From positions 1 through 64,000 of the forward strand of contig JAGZJZ010000002.1 of assembly GCA_018365455.1 (NCBI GenBank): a DNA stretch of 64,000 nucleotides, read 5' to 3'. A program made the position numbers and the translations under genes. The stretch's first letter is position 1. Each line of letters opens with the position of its first letter. Source of the stretch: Clostridiales bacterium (lineage in GTDB: Bacteria; Bacillota; Clostridia; Lachnospirales; Lachnospiraceae). The notes below the pieces were generated by a model, which saw only the letters and a program-made list of their open reading frames with translations, had not been told where the DNA came from and did no database searches. Below are positions 8,323 to 16,463 of the stretch, one piece after another.

Positions 8323-8638
8323 GTCAAAACAGGATTACTTCCGATGTGTGGTGGAAACTCGGGATAATAAAATCCCCCAGACGGAATATCCGACTATTGT
8401 ACTGCCTCTGCCGGACGGAACCAGTCTTAGGGCAGTGGCAATCGACGATGAGAATTTCCCTGCAATCAATGTGTACTGGGATACAGAAAAGCCGGAAATT
8501 GCCGAGCCAATCTGTTTTGCAGAATACAATCCTGAACGCGGCCCCTGCCACGAGGTTTGCATAGGAGCTTACCAATCTGACAAAGACGACACAGTTTATT
8601 ACAAGCCATATATGGCAGAAAGGGAATCAAATGAGTAA
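8315..8638 (+). CDS. hypothetical element protein
   Basis: 107 residues with ATG 8315 behind an ACGGAGGTG site. Contains YPTIVLPLPDGTSLRAVA and EVCIGAYQSDKDDTVYYKPY, motifs I associate with uncharacterised proteins on clostridial conjugative elements. No signal or membrane segment. Overlaps the next gene by 8 bp. Confidence 0.6.
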   Translation: MSESKQDYFRCVVETRDNKIPQTEYPTIVLPLPDGTSLRAVAIDDENFPAINVYWDTEKPEIAEPICFAEYNPERGPCHEVCIGAYQSDKDDTVYYKPYMAERESNE

Positions 8639-9431
8639 TTACACATATTGCCGTACACTCAAACTGGATTGGAAAGAAGCCTCCAGATTGATTGGAGAAT
8701 GTGCAGGCAAAATTTTAGACAGAACGATTCATGGCATAGCGGGTTATGAAGATGATCATTACTGGGGATTTCAGGCCACCACTGATCGGTTTACCATTGC
8801 CGAGATAGATAAGCTTATCCGGTTTGTCAATGGGAATGAGGAGATGGAAAAGGAAGCAATTCCTCAAGACTCCGGAGAATCCGCTTCAATCGGTGAGAGT
8901 TTGTCTCGTGCACTGTTGGAAAAAGCTTTAAGGCTGTTCTGGTGTCATGAGAGTACCACGAAATCGGCTCTTTGGCTGGTCAACGTCCGGGAAAAACGGC
9001 CGGCAGTCTATAGACGGATTGTTGAGATCAGTCCGCATGATATTTGTTTGGATAACCTTAGGAGCAAAAGTGAATTGATTGCTTATCTCCACGAAAACGG
9101 TCCAACGCATTCCACGCTGATGGATTTCTGCGCGGATTACAGGGAGCGGTATCACAACGAACTCTGCTGGAACTATCCAATCTCTGATGGGCTGCATCTT
9201 GGCACGTTTTTCGTTCTCGTAAAGGAAGGCGTTCTGGCTCTTCCTTATGACGATGCAGATAAGGTGGACTATGAGCTGCTTTGTCTGGACGATGCCAAAA
9301 TGTGTGACAGAGAATCTATGGAGAATCTCATAACTGAGTGGGATAGCTTCGACCGGGATTTACGCTCCGCCATGCAGGGCATGTTGGCGTTTTACCGCAG
9401 AGAGGAGGAGCAACATGGATCAGAAAATTGA
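8631..9431 (+). CDS. hypothetical element protein
   Basis: 266 residues, cytosolic, alpha-helical in character, no recognised motif. Its start overlaps the gene before and its end overlaps the gene after it (9415), consistent with one transcript. Confidence 0.6.
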   Translation: MSNYTYCRTLKLDWKEASRLIGECAGKILDRTIHGIAGYEDDHYWGFQATTDRFTIAEIDKLIRFVNGNEEMEKEAIPQDSGESASIGESLSRALLEKALRLFWCHESTTKSALWLVNVREKRPAVYRRIVEISPHDICLDNLRSKSELIAYLHENGPTHSTLMDFCADYRERYHNELCWNYPISDGLHLGTFFVLVKEGVLALPYDDADKVDYELLCLDDAKMCDRESMENLITEWDSFDRDLRSAMQGMLAFYRREEEQHGSEN

Positions 9432-9843
9432 CTGGCTCATCCATCTGGTGGCCAATGGCGCCTGTGATGAATGTGGTGAGGTAGAAACAGACTTTTTGCC
9501 CTATATGTGCAATGCCCACACCCACGGGCTGGAACGCTATGGGCACTTGGATTTCCAAATGGTACTTTTTTTGCCGACGGAGGAGATTGGACGAATCCTC
9601 AATACTTTGGGGCTAAGAGTTCAGTCTGGAGAACGCTTCCAGTCTGGAGATATGGTTTCCGGAATTTATGAAGACTGCAATGTGCGCTTGGATGAGTATG
9701 AGGAAACCGGGCGCAAGGTTTTGCGGGTCATCATACCGGATGCGATCAATATCTTCCCAGGGGAAGGAGATTGTACGCTCCCATACTGTCTGCAGCTCTT
9801 GAAGACAGATGAGCTCTGCGCAGAAAGGGGGATACCATCGTGA
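9415..9843 (+). CDS. hypothetical protein, possibly DUF4262-like
   Basis: 142 residues. The N-terminus has a cysteine pair (ACDECGEVE) and an AHTHGLERYGHLDFQMV segment that resembles the YTiGL-type start of DUF4262 proteins; that is a weak resemblance only. ATG 9415 has a GAGGAGG site. Coupled to both neighbours by overlaps. Confidence 0.5.
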   Translation: MDQKIDWLIHLVANGACDECGEVETDFLPYMCNAHTHGLERYGHLDFQMVLFLPTEEIGRILNTLGLRVQSGERFQSGDMVSGIYEDCNVRLDEYEETGRKVLRVIIPDAINIFPGEGDCTLPYCLQLLKTDELCAERGIPS

Positions 9844-10217
9844 AAATCACGTTGTATCAAATCATCCCGGAACCGGAAAACAGATACTTGATATTCAGCG
9901 ATTTGAGAAGCGTCCGGGCGGCAAGTGGCGGACATGTCCCGGCTGAGATTTACGAAGCCGTATTCAGCGGGGATTTGGATATCGCCGTGCCCCGGAATGC
10001 CAAAAACAAAATGGATCAAGAACTTGCCGAACTGGAAGCGGTATATGTACGTTTTAACGTATCGCATCCGGAAGGCTTCCGTGGACGGTCCATGACCATG
10101 TCGGATGTAGTCGAGGTCATCCGTTCCGAAAAGGAAAGCAGATTTTTCTTCTGCGACCGGTTCGGGTTTGAGGAGATTGCATTTGAAAAGGAAAAAGCTG
10201 ATTTTGGGCGCCTGTAG
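9840..10217 (+). CDS. YodL-domain protein
   Basis: 125 residues starting at GTG 9840 in an overlap with the previous stop. The C-terminal half (RSMTMSDVVEVI, then RFFFCDRFGFEEI) matches the YodL-like domain (LPD family) found in large polyvalent proteins and small proteins of mobile elements. Its biochemical role is not established. Confidence 0.65.
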   Translation: MKITLYQIIPEPENRYLIFSDLRSVRAASGGHVPAEIYEAVFSGDLDIAVPRNAKNKMDQELAELEAVYVRFNVSHPEGFRGRSMTMSDVVEVIRSEKESRFFFCDRFGFEEIAFEKEKADFGRL

Positions 10218-10237
10218 GGCGCAGAAAGGATACAATC

Positions 10238-10444
10238 ATGAAGAAACTGATATTGAACTATAAAGGGCGCGACAGTTGGGACAGACCGGTTTATGAATCG
10301 GAAGGCTGTCTGTATGTGGATCCACGCAAAGGCTGGAAACCGAATATCTGTACGAAATACAACAATGAGTTTGATGGAGAGCCGGATACGCCGATTGCCG
10401 AAGATACCGTTGTGGAGTTTGTTCCGTGCCGGGATATCTGGTAA
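10238..10444 (+). CDS. small hypothetical protein
   Basis: 68 residues with a GCAGAAAGGA site. The pattern YKGRDSWDRPVYE ... NEFDGEPDTPI ... FVPCRDIW recurs, as far as I recall, in small genes of clostridial conjugative elements. Function unknown. Confidence 0.6.
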   Translation: MKKLILNYKGRDSWDRPVYESEGCLYVDPRKGWKPNICTKYNNEFDGEPDTPIAEDTVVEFVPCRDIW

Positions 10445-10457
10445 GCGAGGAGGACGT

Positions 10458-11138
10458 ATGAAAGAATTCATGACAAAAATGGTTCCTGTCAATCTGTCAG
10501 ACCGATTTCCATTCAAATGCAGGATGTGCGGTGCTTGCTGCCGGCATGTCAGGGAAAGCGTGCCGCTGGAGAGTCTGGATGCTTTTCGGTTGGCTAAACA
10601 TCTGAGAGACAAGGGTGAAAAAGTGAACAGTATGGAAGATGTGCTTGCTGCCTATGCGGAGCCTGTCTTGCTTAGTGAAAATGGATACACGGTATTTATG
10701 CTGAAAACAGTTGGAGCGGATGATGCGTGCATTTTTCTGAAAGATAATCGGTGTACGATTCATTCGGTTCATCCAAGGGCGTGCCGTACATATCCCATTG
10801 CTGTGGGACCGTATGAACTTGGCGGATATGAACAGTATCTCAGTATGGAACAGCCGCATCACTATTCTGGTCCGCAGATATCCGTGAAAAAATGGATTCA
10901 GAAGCGCTGCAGCAAGCAGGATTTTGAATTTTTGAACACGGATATCGGTTCGGTACAGGAAATCGAAAGATTACTGAAGAGAATTCCTGAGCAAAATCGG
11001 ACCAGGGCCGTGATGATGTTCCTTTTCTACAAGTATTCGGATTACGATCTGGATAAGTCTTTCTTTCCACAGTTCAAAAGCAATAACGATAAGTTGCTGG
11101 CTGCTTTGCGCAAAATGGCAGATGACGGAGACAAATAA
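10458..11138 (+). CDS. YkgJ-family cysteine cluster protein (first of two)
   Basis: 226 residues starting at ATG 10458 behind GCGAGGAGG. The family signature is clear: CRMCGACCRHV near the N-terminus and CTIHSVHPRACRTYPI later, an arrangement of cysteines thought to bind zinc or an iron-sulfur cluster. Some family members are annotated as flagellar or Fe-S oxidoreductase-like, but no activity is established. A second, diverged copy follows at 11212. Confidence 0.8.
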   Translation: MKEFMTKMVPVNLSDRFPFKCRMCGACCRHVRESVPLESLDAFRLAKHLRDKGEKVNSMEDVLAAYAEPVLLSENGYTVFMLKTVGADDACIFLKDNRCTIHSVHPRACRTYPIAVGPYELGGYEQYLSMEQPHHYSGPQISVKKWIQKRCSKQDFEFLNTDIGSVQEIERLLKRIPEQNRTRAVMMFLFYKYSDYDLDKSFFPQFKSNNDKLLAALRKMADDGDK

Positions 11139-11166
11139 ATTTTCAGGTCAGTATGATATAACAACA

Positions 11167-11187
11167 AGGCGTCGGAATTCGGCGCCT
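11167..11187 (+). other. hairpin between the two YkgJ genes
   Basis: An 8-bp stem (AGGCGTCG with CGGCGCCT) and 5-nt loop followed by CTATTATTTTT. It could act as a weak terminator or as a processing or stability site between the two genes. Confidence 0.5.
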
Positions 11188-11211
11188 CTATTATTTTTAG
11201 GAGGAAAAACT

Positions 11212-11943
11212 ATGGATACAAGATTAAAAAATATCGTTAATAATTTAGAAACAATGAAAATCGGTGTGGATGAGCCATTTCCGTTTCACTGCACTATGTG
11301 CGGTAAATGCTGCATCAATCGGGAGGATATTCTTTTAACGCCGAGAGATATTTATAACATGGCAAAGGAGCTTGGGATAACGACTAAAGAACTGTTTGAA
11401 ACCTACTGCGAGACTTTTATTGGCTGCGACTCCCGTATGCCGATAGTCAGATTGAAGCCTCGTGGCTCCATAAGAAGATGCCCGTTGATGAAAGATAGAA
11501 AATGTTCTGTCCATAAGGCAAAACCAACGGTATGCGCGCTGTTTCCAATAGGAAGATGCCTTATATTTGAAAAGGATATAAATCCTTCGGAGAAAATTTC
11601 GGTAAGCCAGATACAGTATATTTTTACCAATCCAGGGTGCGGTGATAATTCTAAAACCCATACGGTACGTGAATGGCTTGAGGAGTTCGGAATGTCGTTA
11701 GAGGATGAGTTTTTTATTAAATGGCAGCAGACAATTGTGGAATTAGGGCAGTTTTTCCGTGAAGCGGAAAAGACAGCCAGTGAGCGTATTATGGAGCTTT
11801 CATGGACAGCGGCTTTTATCGGATTATATCTGCATTACGATGTGGATCAGGATTTTATGCCGCAGTTTGAAAAGAATGCACAAGAAATCACTGCATTGTT
11901 GCAACTGGCACCCATAAAGGAAGGCGGTGGAAAAAATGAATGA
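11212..11943 (+). CDS. YkgJ-family cysteine cluster protein (second of two)
   Basis: 243 residues, ATG 11212 behind TAGGAGGAAA. It has the same signatures as its neighbour, CTMCGKCCINRED and CSVHKAKPTVCALFPI, plus an extra CGD segment, so the two are diverged paralogues rather than a recent duplication. Its end overlaps the next gene by 8 bp. The metal centre and role are inferred from the family. Confidence 0.8.
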   Translation: MDTRLKNIVNNLETMKIGVDEPFPFHCTMCGKCCINREDILLTPRDIYNMAKELGITTKELFETYCETFIGCDSRMPIVRLKPRGSIRRCPLMKDRKCSVHKAKPTVCALFPIGRCLIFEKDINPSEKISVSQIQYIFTNPGCGDNSKTHTVREWLEEFGMSLEDEFFIKWQQTIVELGQFFREAEKTASERIMELSWTAAFIGLYLHYDVDQDFMPQFEKNAQEITALLQLAPIKEGGGKNE

Positions 11944-12601
11944 GGATCGTAACCAGCATCAGATTATCCGAAAAGATGCCCGCAATTGTTTTGTGGAGAG
12001 TCTGAATGATGCTTTTAAGATTGGAAAAATTCATCTCGCCTTTGCAACTTATGATTTGAGTCGTCCGACTGGACAACGGCAGACGAACAACATCCATATT
12101 TATATTGCGGTGGATGAGTTCTTGGAACTATGCCGCAAGTTGGAAGGTGGGGAGCTTCGTTATCTTCTGAAGAACAAGAAGACAACAGGGGATAAAACAC
12201 CTCTTTATCAGTGCTTGGGCGGAACTTCTGCCGAGAAGCTTGCAAAATACGGACGTTCCCGTGCAGATGGGAAAAGTCTGTCCAGAACAGCACAGCTATT
12301 GGCAGGAAGCAAATCAGATTTCCTGTTTGTGGCGGATAGCGGGCCCGGCGAAACAGATCAGAAAGGCTTAATTGTGCCTAAATTCGGCAGTAAACCGGAA
12401 AATCATGTAGCAGTCAGTATGACATATGAGGTATTCAGTGAGTTATTACTCATGACAAGAATGCATTATACAGCATGGCTTAGTGCATGGTATGCAGATC
12501 AATATCATCAGGTCAATCAGCGAACAGCGCAGCCACAGGAGAACTCACAGTATCAGGAGAATGAGGGAGAAGCAGAATACGCTTCAGATCCAATGTTCTA
12601 A
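11936..12601 (+). CDS. hypothetical element protein, last gene of the operon
   Basis: 221 residues. ATG 11936 is preferred to the GTG at 11927 because AAGGAAGG (11917-11924) then has 11 nt spacing, although either is possible. Contains HLAFATYDLSRPTGQRQTN and a long conserved-looking core, with a Gln/Glu-rich tail. It is typical of clostridial elements but has no assigned function. A strong terminator follows. Confidence 0.6.
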   Translation: MNEDRNQHQIIRKDARNCFVESLNDAFKIGKIHLAFATYDLSRPTGQRQTNNIHIYIAVDEFLELCRKLEGGELRYLLKNKKTTGDKTPLYQCLGGTSAEKLAKYGRSRADGKSLSRTAQLLAGSKSDFLFVADSGPGETDQKGLIVPKFGSKPENHVAVSMTYEVFSELLLMTRMHYTAWLSAWYADQYHQVNQRTAQPQENSQYQENEGEAEYASDPMF

Positions 12602-12614
12602 AGTTAAGAATGAC

Positions 12615-12650
12615 AATGCGGTGCAGTCTGATGATTGCGCCGCATTTTTT
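12615..12650 (+). terminator. terminator of the 3208-12601 operon
   Basis: AATGCGG pairs with CCGCATT around an extended TGCA/TGCG stem, then T6. It closes the long operon. Confidence 0.85.
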
Positions 12651-12745
12651 CTTGATAATGACCATGTGGTGAGATATTGCAGTGAAAAACTTCATTGGCT
12701 CGGTATGGCAAATAAAATGGCACAAAAGTGGCATAAGAAATGCCG

Positions 12746-12774
12746 ATGACATGGAAAAGAAAAACTGTTATACT
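12746..12774 (+). promoter_or_regulatory. promoter ATGACA-N17-TATACT
   Basis: ATGACA (12746-12751) and TATACT (12769-12774) with a 17-bp spacer, upstream of the zinc-ribbon protein gene. The layout (promoter then immediate terminator) recalls the leader modules, but the ACATCAG box is absent. Confidence 0.6.
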
Positions 12775-12786
12775 TATATCGTCTAC

Positions 12787-12818
12787 AAGTGGGTTCTCAG
12801 GAATCTGCTTGTTTTTTT
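12787..12818 (+). terminator. leader terminator before 12844
   Basis: AAGTGGGTTC (12787-12796) pairs over 10 bp with GAATCTGCTT, loop TCAG, then G and T7. Lies directly after the promoter at 12746 and before the gene, so it works as an attenuator if it terminates. Confidence 0.75.
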
Positions 12819-12843
12819 ATTTTCAGGAAAGGAGTTCGATACT

Positions 12844-13233
12844 ATGAAATACTGTCCATATTGCGGCGGAGAACTTGCAAATTCAGCAGCATCCTTTTGT
12901 ACGGAATGCGGGAAATCGTTATCCCCTGTGACACCGGAGGTTGTTCCAGTTGCCGAAACGCACGGGGAGAAGAAAAAAAGAAGCAAGAAACATGTAAAGA
13001 AAAGAAGATATTCGGAAAAAACAAAAAGACCAGTTGCTCCTGCAAAAGCCAGTGAAGTATCTGATCCGGTGAGAGAAGATGACTATGATGGCTATTATGA
13101 TGATGTCCGTCCCTTTGATGAAGGGGGAGGCCGTGAGGAGATTGACAAGACATTGGTTAAAAAGATTATACTGGTGGTGGCTTGTGTTCTGTTAATTGCC
13201 GGAGTCTGTGTTGCCCTTATGTACTTGATATAA
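12844..13233 (+). CDS. zinc-ribbon single-pass membrane protein
   Basis: 129 residues from ATG 12844 (GAAAGGAG site). An N-terminal zinc ribbon (CPYCGGEL ... CTECGKSL) is followed by a very basic Lys/Arg stretch (about 43-65), an acidic Asp/Tyr patch (about 78-95) and one C-terminal membrane helix (about 108-128). Tail-anchored zinc-ribbon proteins of this type are common in Firmicutes and unassigned. Confidence 0.75.
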   Translation: MKYCPYCGGELANSAASFCTECGKSLSPVTPEVVPVAETHGEKKKRSKKHVKKRRYSEKTKRPVAPAKASEVSDPVREDDYDGYYDDVRPFDEGGGREEIDKTLVKKIILVVACVLLIAGVCVALMYLI

Positions 13234-13249
13234 GCAGCGTAATAAAATG

Positions 13250-13278
13250 TTGTAAATCACCTTATCCAATCGTGTAAT
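13250..13278 (+). promoter_or_regulatory. element promoter family B, copy 2 (TTGTAA-N17-TGTAAT)
   Basis: TTGTAA (13250-13255), 17 bp, TGTAAT (13273-13278), preceded by ATCG at the spacer end. It matches the copies at 1072 and 36458 and lies 30 bp before the start at 13308. Confidence 0.65.
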
Positions 13279-13307
13279 GTAATTGAAAGGTCAAAGAGGT
13301 GATGAAC

Positions 13308-13871
13308 ATGATTTATTTATCCAAAGGGATTGTAAAAGAAAACTCTACGGAACATCTTCTCCAGGTGGTGAGATGTGGTCAGGAATATAGCTTATCCGGA
13401 GAACAGGCGGCGCTGTGGCTGAATGGGAGATTGGAATTTTCCCAGGCAAAAACAGAGTCGGAGAAGCGGACGCTTGGGCATTTAGTAAGAATGGGTCTGA
13501 CAGAAACAGAAGCGGAAAATACGGATGTGGCAAGATACAGAATCCTGACACAGTGTATTTGCTGTCCGGCGGTTAATACAAAACCGGAGTTCTTTTTGGG
13601 TCATGCGGAAAAGGAAACGTTAACCTGGCTTCGGAATGCGGGACTTCGGCTGACAGTAGCAGAACTTATCTTTCTTAGAGAGCATAAGATCAGACCTGAA
13701 CCCCGATATCTCCATTCTGAAAACCGACAGGCGTTGGTGGAGGCGATCTACACAAAGAATACCATCGTAGATAATTGTCTGGAGCAGATCATGGAATGTG
13801 CAGAATGCAGGGATGAAACCGTAAGGATATTGCTCGTGCTGTTGAAGAAAAAGAAACTAATAGTATTGTGA
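13308..13871 (+). CDS. hypothetical protein, possible helical DNA-binding
   Basis: 187 residues. ATG 13308 has ideal spacing from AAAGAGG (13293-13299). The protein is helical, with a basic Leu-rich C-terminus (LLVLLKKKKLIVL) and a pair CICC near residue 85. No family recognised. It begins a three-gene set (13308, 13882, 14333) read from promoter family B. Confidence 0.55.
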   Translation: MIYLSKGIVKENSTEHLLQVVRCGQEYSLSGEQAALWLNGRLEFSQAKTESEKRTLGHLVRMGLTETEAENTDVARYRILTQCICCPAVNTKPEFFLGHAEKETLTWLRNAGLRLTVAELIFLREHKIRPEPRYLHSENRQALVEAIYTKNTIVDNCLEQIMECAECRDETVRILLVLLKKKKLIVL

Positions 13872-13881
13872 GGTGAAGCGG

Positions 13882-14331
13882 ATGAAGGAGAGATTTTATG
13901 AGTTACCAGTGCCTTTACAGAAGCAGATTGCCATTAGACTTGTAGGGGGTGCTGTTTTTCTGCTGTTATTTATTATCATCTTACTTGGCTTCCAGGATTT
14001 CTATTTCAGCCTTCCCTGTTTGCTGTTGTCTGGGTTTCTGCTTATAAATGGGATTCGACTATGCTATAATAGCTTTGCGGGGAACTATATGTGCATCCAG
14101 GGAACCTGCGAGAAAATTGAGACGTCCGGGATCCGAAAAAGAACCAAAGGGATTTGGGTTCAACTGGAGGAAAACATAGTGAAGATTCCTATTCGGCAAA
14201 GAATGAAGACGCTCTCCATTGGTGATACTGTTATTATATACTTATCAGACAAAACTCCGGTATATGAGCATGAGAGCGGCTATATGATATGCAGCTACTA
14301 TGCACTGGGAACAGAAAAGAGAGGTAATTAA
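13882..14331 (+). CDS. two-helix membrane protein
   Basis: 149 residues from ATG 13882 (GAGGTGAAG site). Two membrane segments (about 20-40 and 47-66) are followed by a soluble beta-rich domain (about 75-140) containing GTCEKIETSGIRKRT and VQLEENIVKIPI. No known family. Its stop lies 1 bp before the next start. Confidence 0.65.
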   Translation: MKERFYELPVPLQKQIAIRLVGGAVFLLLFIIILLGFQDFYFSLPCLLLSGFLLINGIRLCYNSFAGNYMCIQGTCEKIETSGIRKRTKGIWVQLEENIVKIPIRQRMKTLSIGDTVIIYLSDKTPVYEHESGYMICSYYALGTEKRGN

Positions 14332-14332
14332 A

Positions 14333-14494
14333 ATGGAAGCAGATAAGGAGATGTTAAATCGGCTCTTGAATGAAATTCAGGAGTTAGTCAGGGAAAACGA
14401 AAATGAAGATGGCACCTACCGATTTGACTTGTTGAAGGCAGTCATTGCTTTGGATTTTGCAAAAACAGAGATTGAAAAAGCAATTTTCAAGTGA
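14333..14494 (+). CDS. small helical protein
   Basis: 53 residues, ATG 14333 behind AGAGAGG. Fully charged helical sequence (MEADKEMLNRLLNEIQELV...). Function unknown. It is the last gene before leader module copy 2. Confidence 0.5.
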   Translation: MEADKEMLNRLLNEIQELVRENENEDGTYRFDLLKAVIALDFAKTEIEKAIFK

Positions 14495-14507
14495 TTTTTC
14501 GGATGGA

Positions 14508-14536
14508 TTGACTATTGAAGCTGCATATGCTATAAT
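14508..14536 (+). promoter_or_regulatory. leader module copy 2: promoter (TTGACT-N17-TATAAT)
   Basis: TTGACT (14508-14513) and TATAAT (14531-14536), 17 bp apart. The TGGATTGACTATTG stretch over the -35 is identical to that of copy 3 at 28359-28370. It drives ssb and the genes after it. Confidence 0.85.
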
Positions 14537-14540
14537 ATCT

Positions 14541-14631
14541 ACATCAGTTTCAAGATTTCCAAAGAGGAATCATGAGTTTCCGAGTTTTCAAAGTGTCAAT
14601 TAGCACAATTGTGCTGGTTGGCACTTTTTTT
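14541..14631 (+). ncRNA. leader module copy 2: conserved two-hairpin RNA ending in a terminator
   Basis: ACATCAG (14541-14547), hairpin of the 7-4-7 plan (14554-14571, six paired bases plus a C-A mismatch at the loop), 18-nt linker with GAGTTT, and a terminator stem from 14590 to 14627 that is fully paired to a tight loop, with the same GTGTC/GGCAC base and T tract as copies 1 and 3. A CCTGCaaaGCAGG hairpin follows at 14649-14661. Confidence 0.75.
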
Positions 14632-14715
14632 GTTTCTTTTGATTTCTACCTGCAAAGCAGGTTTGAAATAAATAATTTTTTATAGCAGGCAACCCCTGCA
14701 AGAAAGGAGATTTCC

Positions 14716-15228
14716 ATGTTAAAAGTTTTTGCAACACAAGTCGTCGTATCCAAAGGTTATGACAACACGCCAGCTCTTCGCTTTTCTGAGAATGGAGATT
14801 CTGTGAGGTTCCGTATTGGCAAGAAGGTCTATGACCCTCATGCTGAAAACGACAGCCGCTGGATCAACCTTCCGGTTAAGGCGTTTAACGGCGTATGCGA
14901 ACGCATCAAGAAGATGCAGCTGAAAGAGGGTTCTTATGTGAATCTGATCGGCAGACTGGACGAAGATTCCTGGGAAGATAAGGATACCAAAGAACTCAGA
15001 AAAATGATGGTTATCATTCTGGATGACATTGAGTATGCTTCCGGTGGAGGAAAGTCCAAGGAGAACCAGACAGCTGCAGGACAGCAAAATGCAGCTCCCC
15101 AAAATGCGGCTCCCCAGAATACAGCTCCGCAGAATGCTGCGGCAGCTCCTGCGACAGGTGCTGAAACGTCCGGAAATTTTACCGGATATGAGGCATTTGG
15201 CGGCGGATCATTCTTTGATGAAAACTGA
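14716..15228 (+). CDS. ssb: single-stranded DNA-binding protein
   Basis: 170 residues. An N-terminal OB fold (about 1-110) with VRFRIGKKV and WINLPVKAFNGVCERIKKM is followed by a low-complexity linker with repeated AAPQN units (about 120-145) and a short acidic tail ending GSFFDEN in place of the canonical DDDIPF. It would coat single-stranded DNA during element replication or transfer. AGAAAGGAG site 7 nt from ATG. It is the first gene after leader module copy 2. The altered tip could weaken contacts with host SSB partners, which is inference. Confidence 0.85.
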   Translation: MLKVFATQVVVSKGYDNTPALRFSENGDSVRFRIGKKVYDPHAENDSRWINLPVKAFNGVCERIKKMQLKEGSYVNLIGRLDEDSWEDKDTKELRKMMVIILDDIEYASGGGKSKENQTAAGQQNAAPQNAAPQNTAPQNAAAAPATGAETSGNFTGYEAFGGGSFFDEN

Positions 15229-15258
15229 TTGGAGCAATAATTGAATCCGGCGTTTTAA

Positions 15259-15303
15259 GGCGCACATGAGTTACAGACATTGTATGCTCATGTGCGCTTT
15301 TTT
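15259..15303 (+). terminator. terminator after ssb
   Basis: GCGCACATGAG pairs perfectly with CTCATGTGCGC around a 16-nt loop, followed by T6. No promoter was seen between it and the next gene at 15325, so the downstream operon would need read-through. Confidence 0.85.
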
Positions 15304-15324
15304 GCGTTTTAAAGGAGGTGTCTT

Positions 15325-15705
15325 ATGACAAATGAAACCTTTTGCCTTCTCTCTGAGGAGGAAAAACACACAAAATTTAAGGCTGCAATGAAGGGAAAGA
15401 CAAGAGGATGTCTGAATGAAGAGGAACTTCATTGCATTCTGATGAAGATTTCTTTGAACAGACAGTATGCTATTTCGGTCTACCGTGATGGGGAGGAGTT
15501 TTGCCGTGTTTTGACAGCAACGGATGGTCTCAAAAGAAGAATCATTCTTGGTCAAGTAGCCGCAGGTATTGAAGGAATATCGGTACAACAATTTGACTCA
15601 TCGCAGGCAGCGGCAGTAATTTTGCATGATGCTGTTGATTGCAGTAATGCAAACTGTCTCTATATCTTTATCCCAAAGGAACGGAGTCAGAAAGGAATAG
15701 AATGA
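15325..15705 (+). CDS. hypothetical element protein
   Basis: 126 residues behind AAAGGAGGTG, cytosolic. No recognised family. Ends in an ATGA overlap with a membrane protein gene and so belongs to the operon leading to the AAA+/VWA pair. Confidence 0.6.
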   Translation: MTNETFCLLSEEEKHTKFKAAMKGKTRGCLNEEELHCILMKISLNRQYAISVYRDGEEFCRVLTATDGLKRRIILGQVAAGIEGISVQQFDSSQAAAVILHDAVDCSNANCLYIFIPKERSQKGIE

Positions 15706-16460
15706 TGAATAAGAAAGATCAAAAAAGGCACATGGCTTATGAGGCGCTGGTGCTGTTAGGTATGCTGGTTTTGCTTACTTTTATATGCCGGCTATGGCCC
15801 ATCCTGTTACTGATTATTCTCGGTATTTTTGCAGCAGTGATAAGACTGCTTTTTCTTTCGTCCAGAAAGATTGAAGTAATCGCACCATTTCCTCTTTTAC
15901 CGGAACCGGTAAAGGAAGCGACCGAGAAGGATGTGCAGGTGCTTGCGTATTCGGTCATACTCAGACGGGTTACAGAGCTTGTATTATCTGAGTATCCGGA
16001 AGCAAGATGGGTCTGGGAAGCGCCGAATGCTGAGAAACTTATTCGGGAAAACCAGGAAGTTTTTATTCTGCTCAATCGCGCGGGTGGATATCGGCGTGCT
16101 AAGGTTGTAATCCGAAATCTGCAGGTGGTTGGAATTGATTACAATCCACAGACTGAGGAGGAGGCAACTTTAGAGCCGGAAAATAATGTGCCGGATTCTG
16201 ATGAAGAACCAGAGGTGCAGAATTACGAATTACTGGCCTTTGAGTGGGCAGATGCTCATATCTTTGAGCTGAATGCCAGATGCAATGAAGCAATTGGAGA
16301 AAATCTCTCAGAACTGATTTTGCTTGCGGAAGAACTTCCGGTCCGTGAGAGCTGGGCGGATATCTGCCGGGAATTGATAAGAGCCGGCCTGGAGGATGTC
16401 CAGTGTGTGCCTGAGGGAATCAAAATTAATCTTACGCAGTCAAATGCAGAAAGGAAATAA
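15702..16460 (+). CDS. membrane-anchored hypothetical protein
   Basis: 252 residues; two adjacent ATGs (15702, 15705) are possible. An N-terminal hydrophobic hairpin (about 15-52) anchors a soluble acidic domain with a Glu-rich linker (about 150-170). No family recognised. Placed directly before the AAA+ gene with 3 bp between, it may be a membrane partner of that system. Confidence 0.6.
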   Translation: MMNKKDQKRHMAYEALVLLGMLVLLTFICRLWPILLLIILGIFAAVIRLLFLSSRKIEVIAPFPLLPEPVKEATEKDVQVLAYSVILRRVTELVLSEYPEARWVWEAPNAEKLIRENQEVFILLNRAGGYRRAKVVIRNLQVVGIDYNPQTEEEATLEPENNVPDSDEEPEVQNYELLAFEWADAHIFELNARCNEAIGENLSELILLAEELPVRESWADICRELIRAGLEDVQCVPEGIKINLTQSNAERK

Positions 16461-16463
16461 CGT

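Noticed and set aside
12483..12749. Open frame crossing the end of 11936-12601 and the terminator
   Set aside because: Shifted frame over a real gene end and a strong terminator.
13050..13260. Possible fourth copy of the leader module around 12746
   Set aside because: Promoter followed by terminator is present at 12746-12818, but ACATCAG, the first hairpin and the GTGTC/GGCAC base are missing.
15070..15150. Short tandem repeat in ssb as a possible repeat array or CRISPR-like element
   Set aside because: The units are in-frame Ala-Pro-Gln-Asn codons of the SSB linker.
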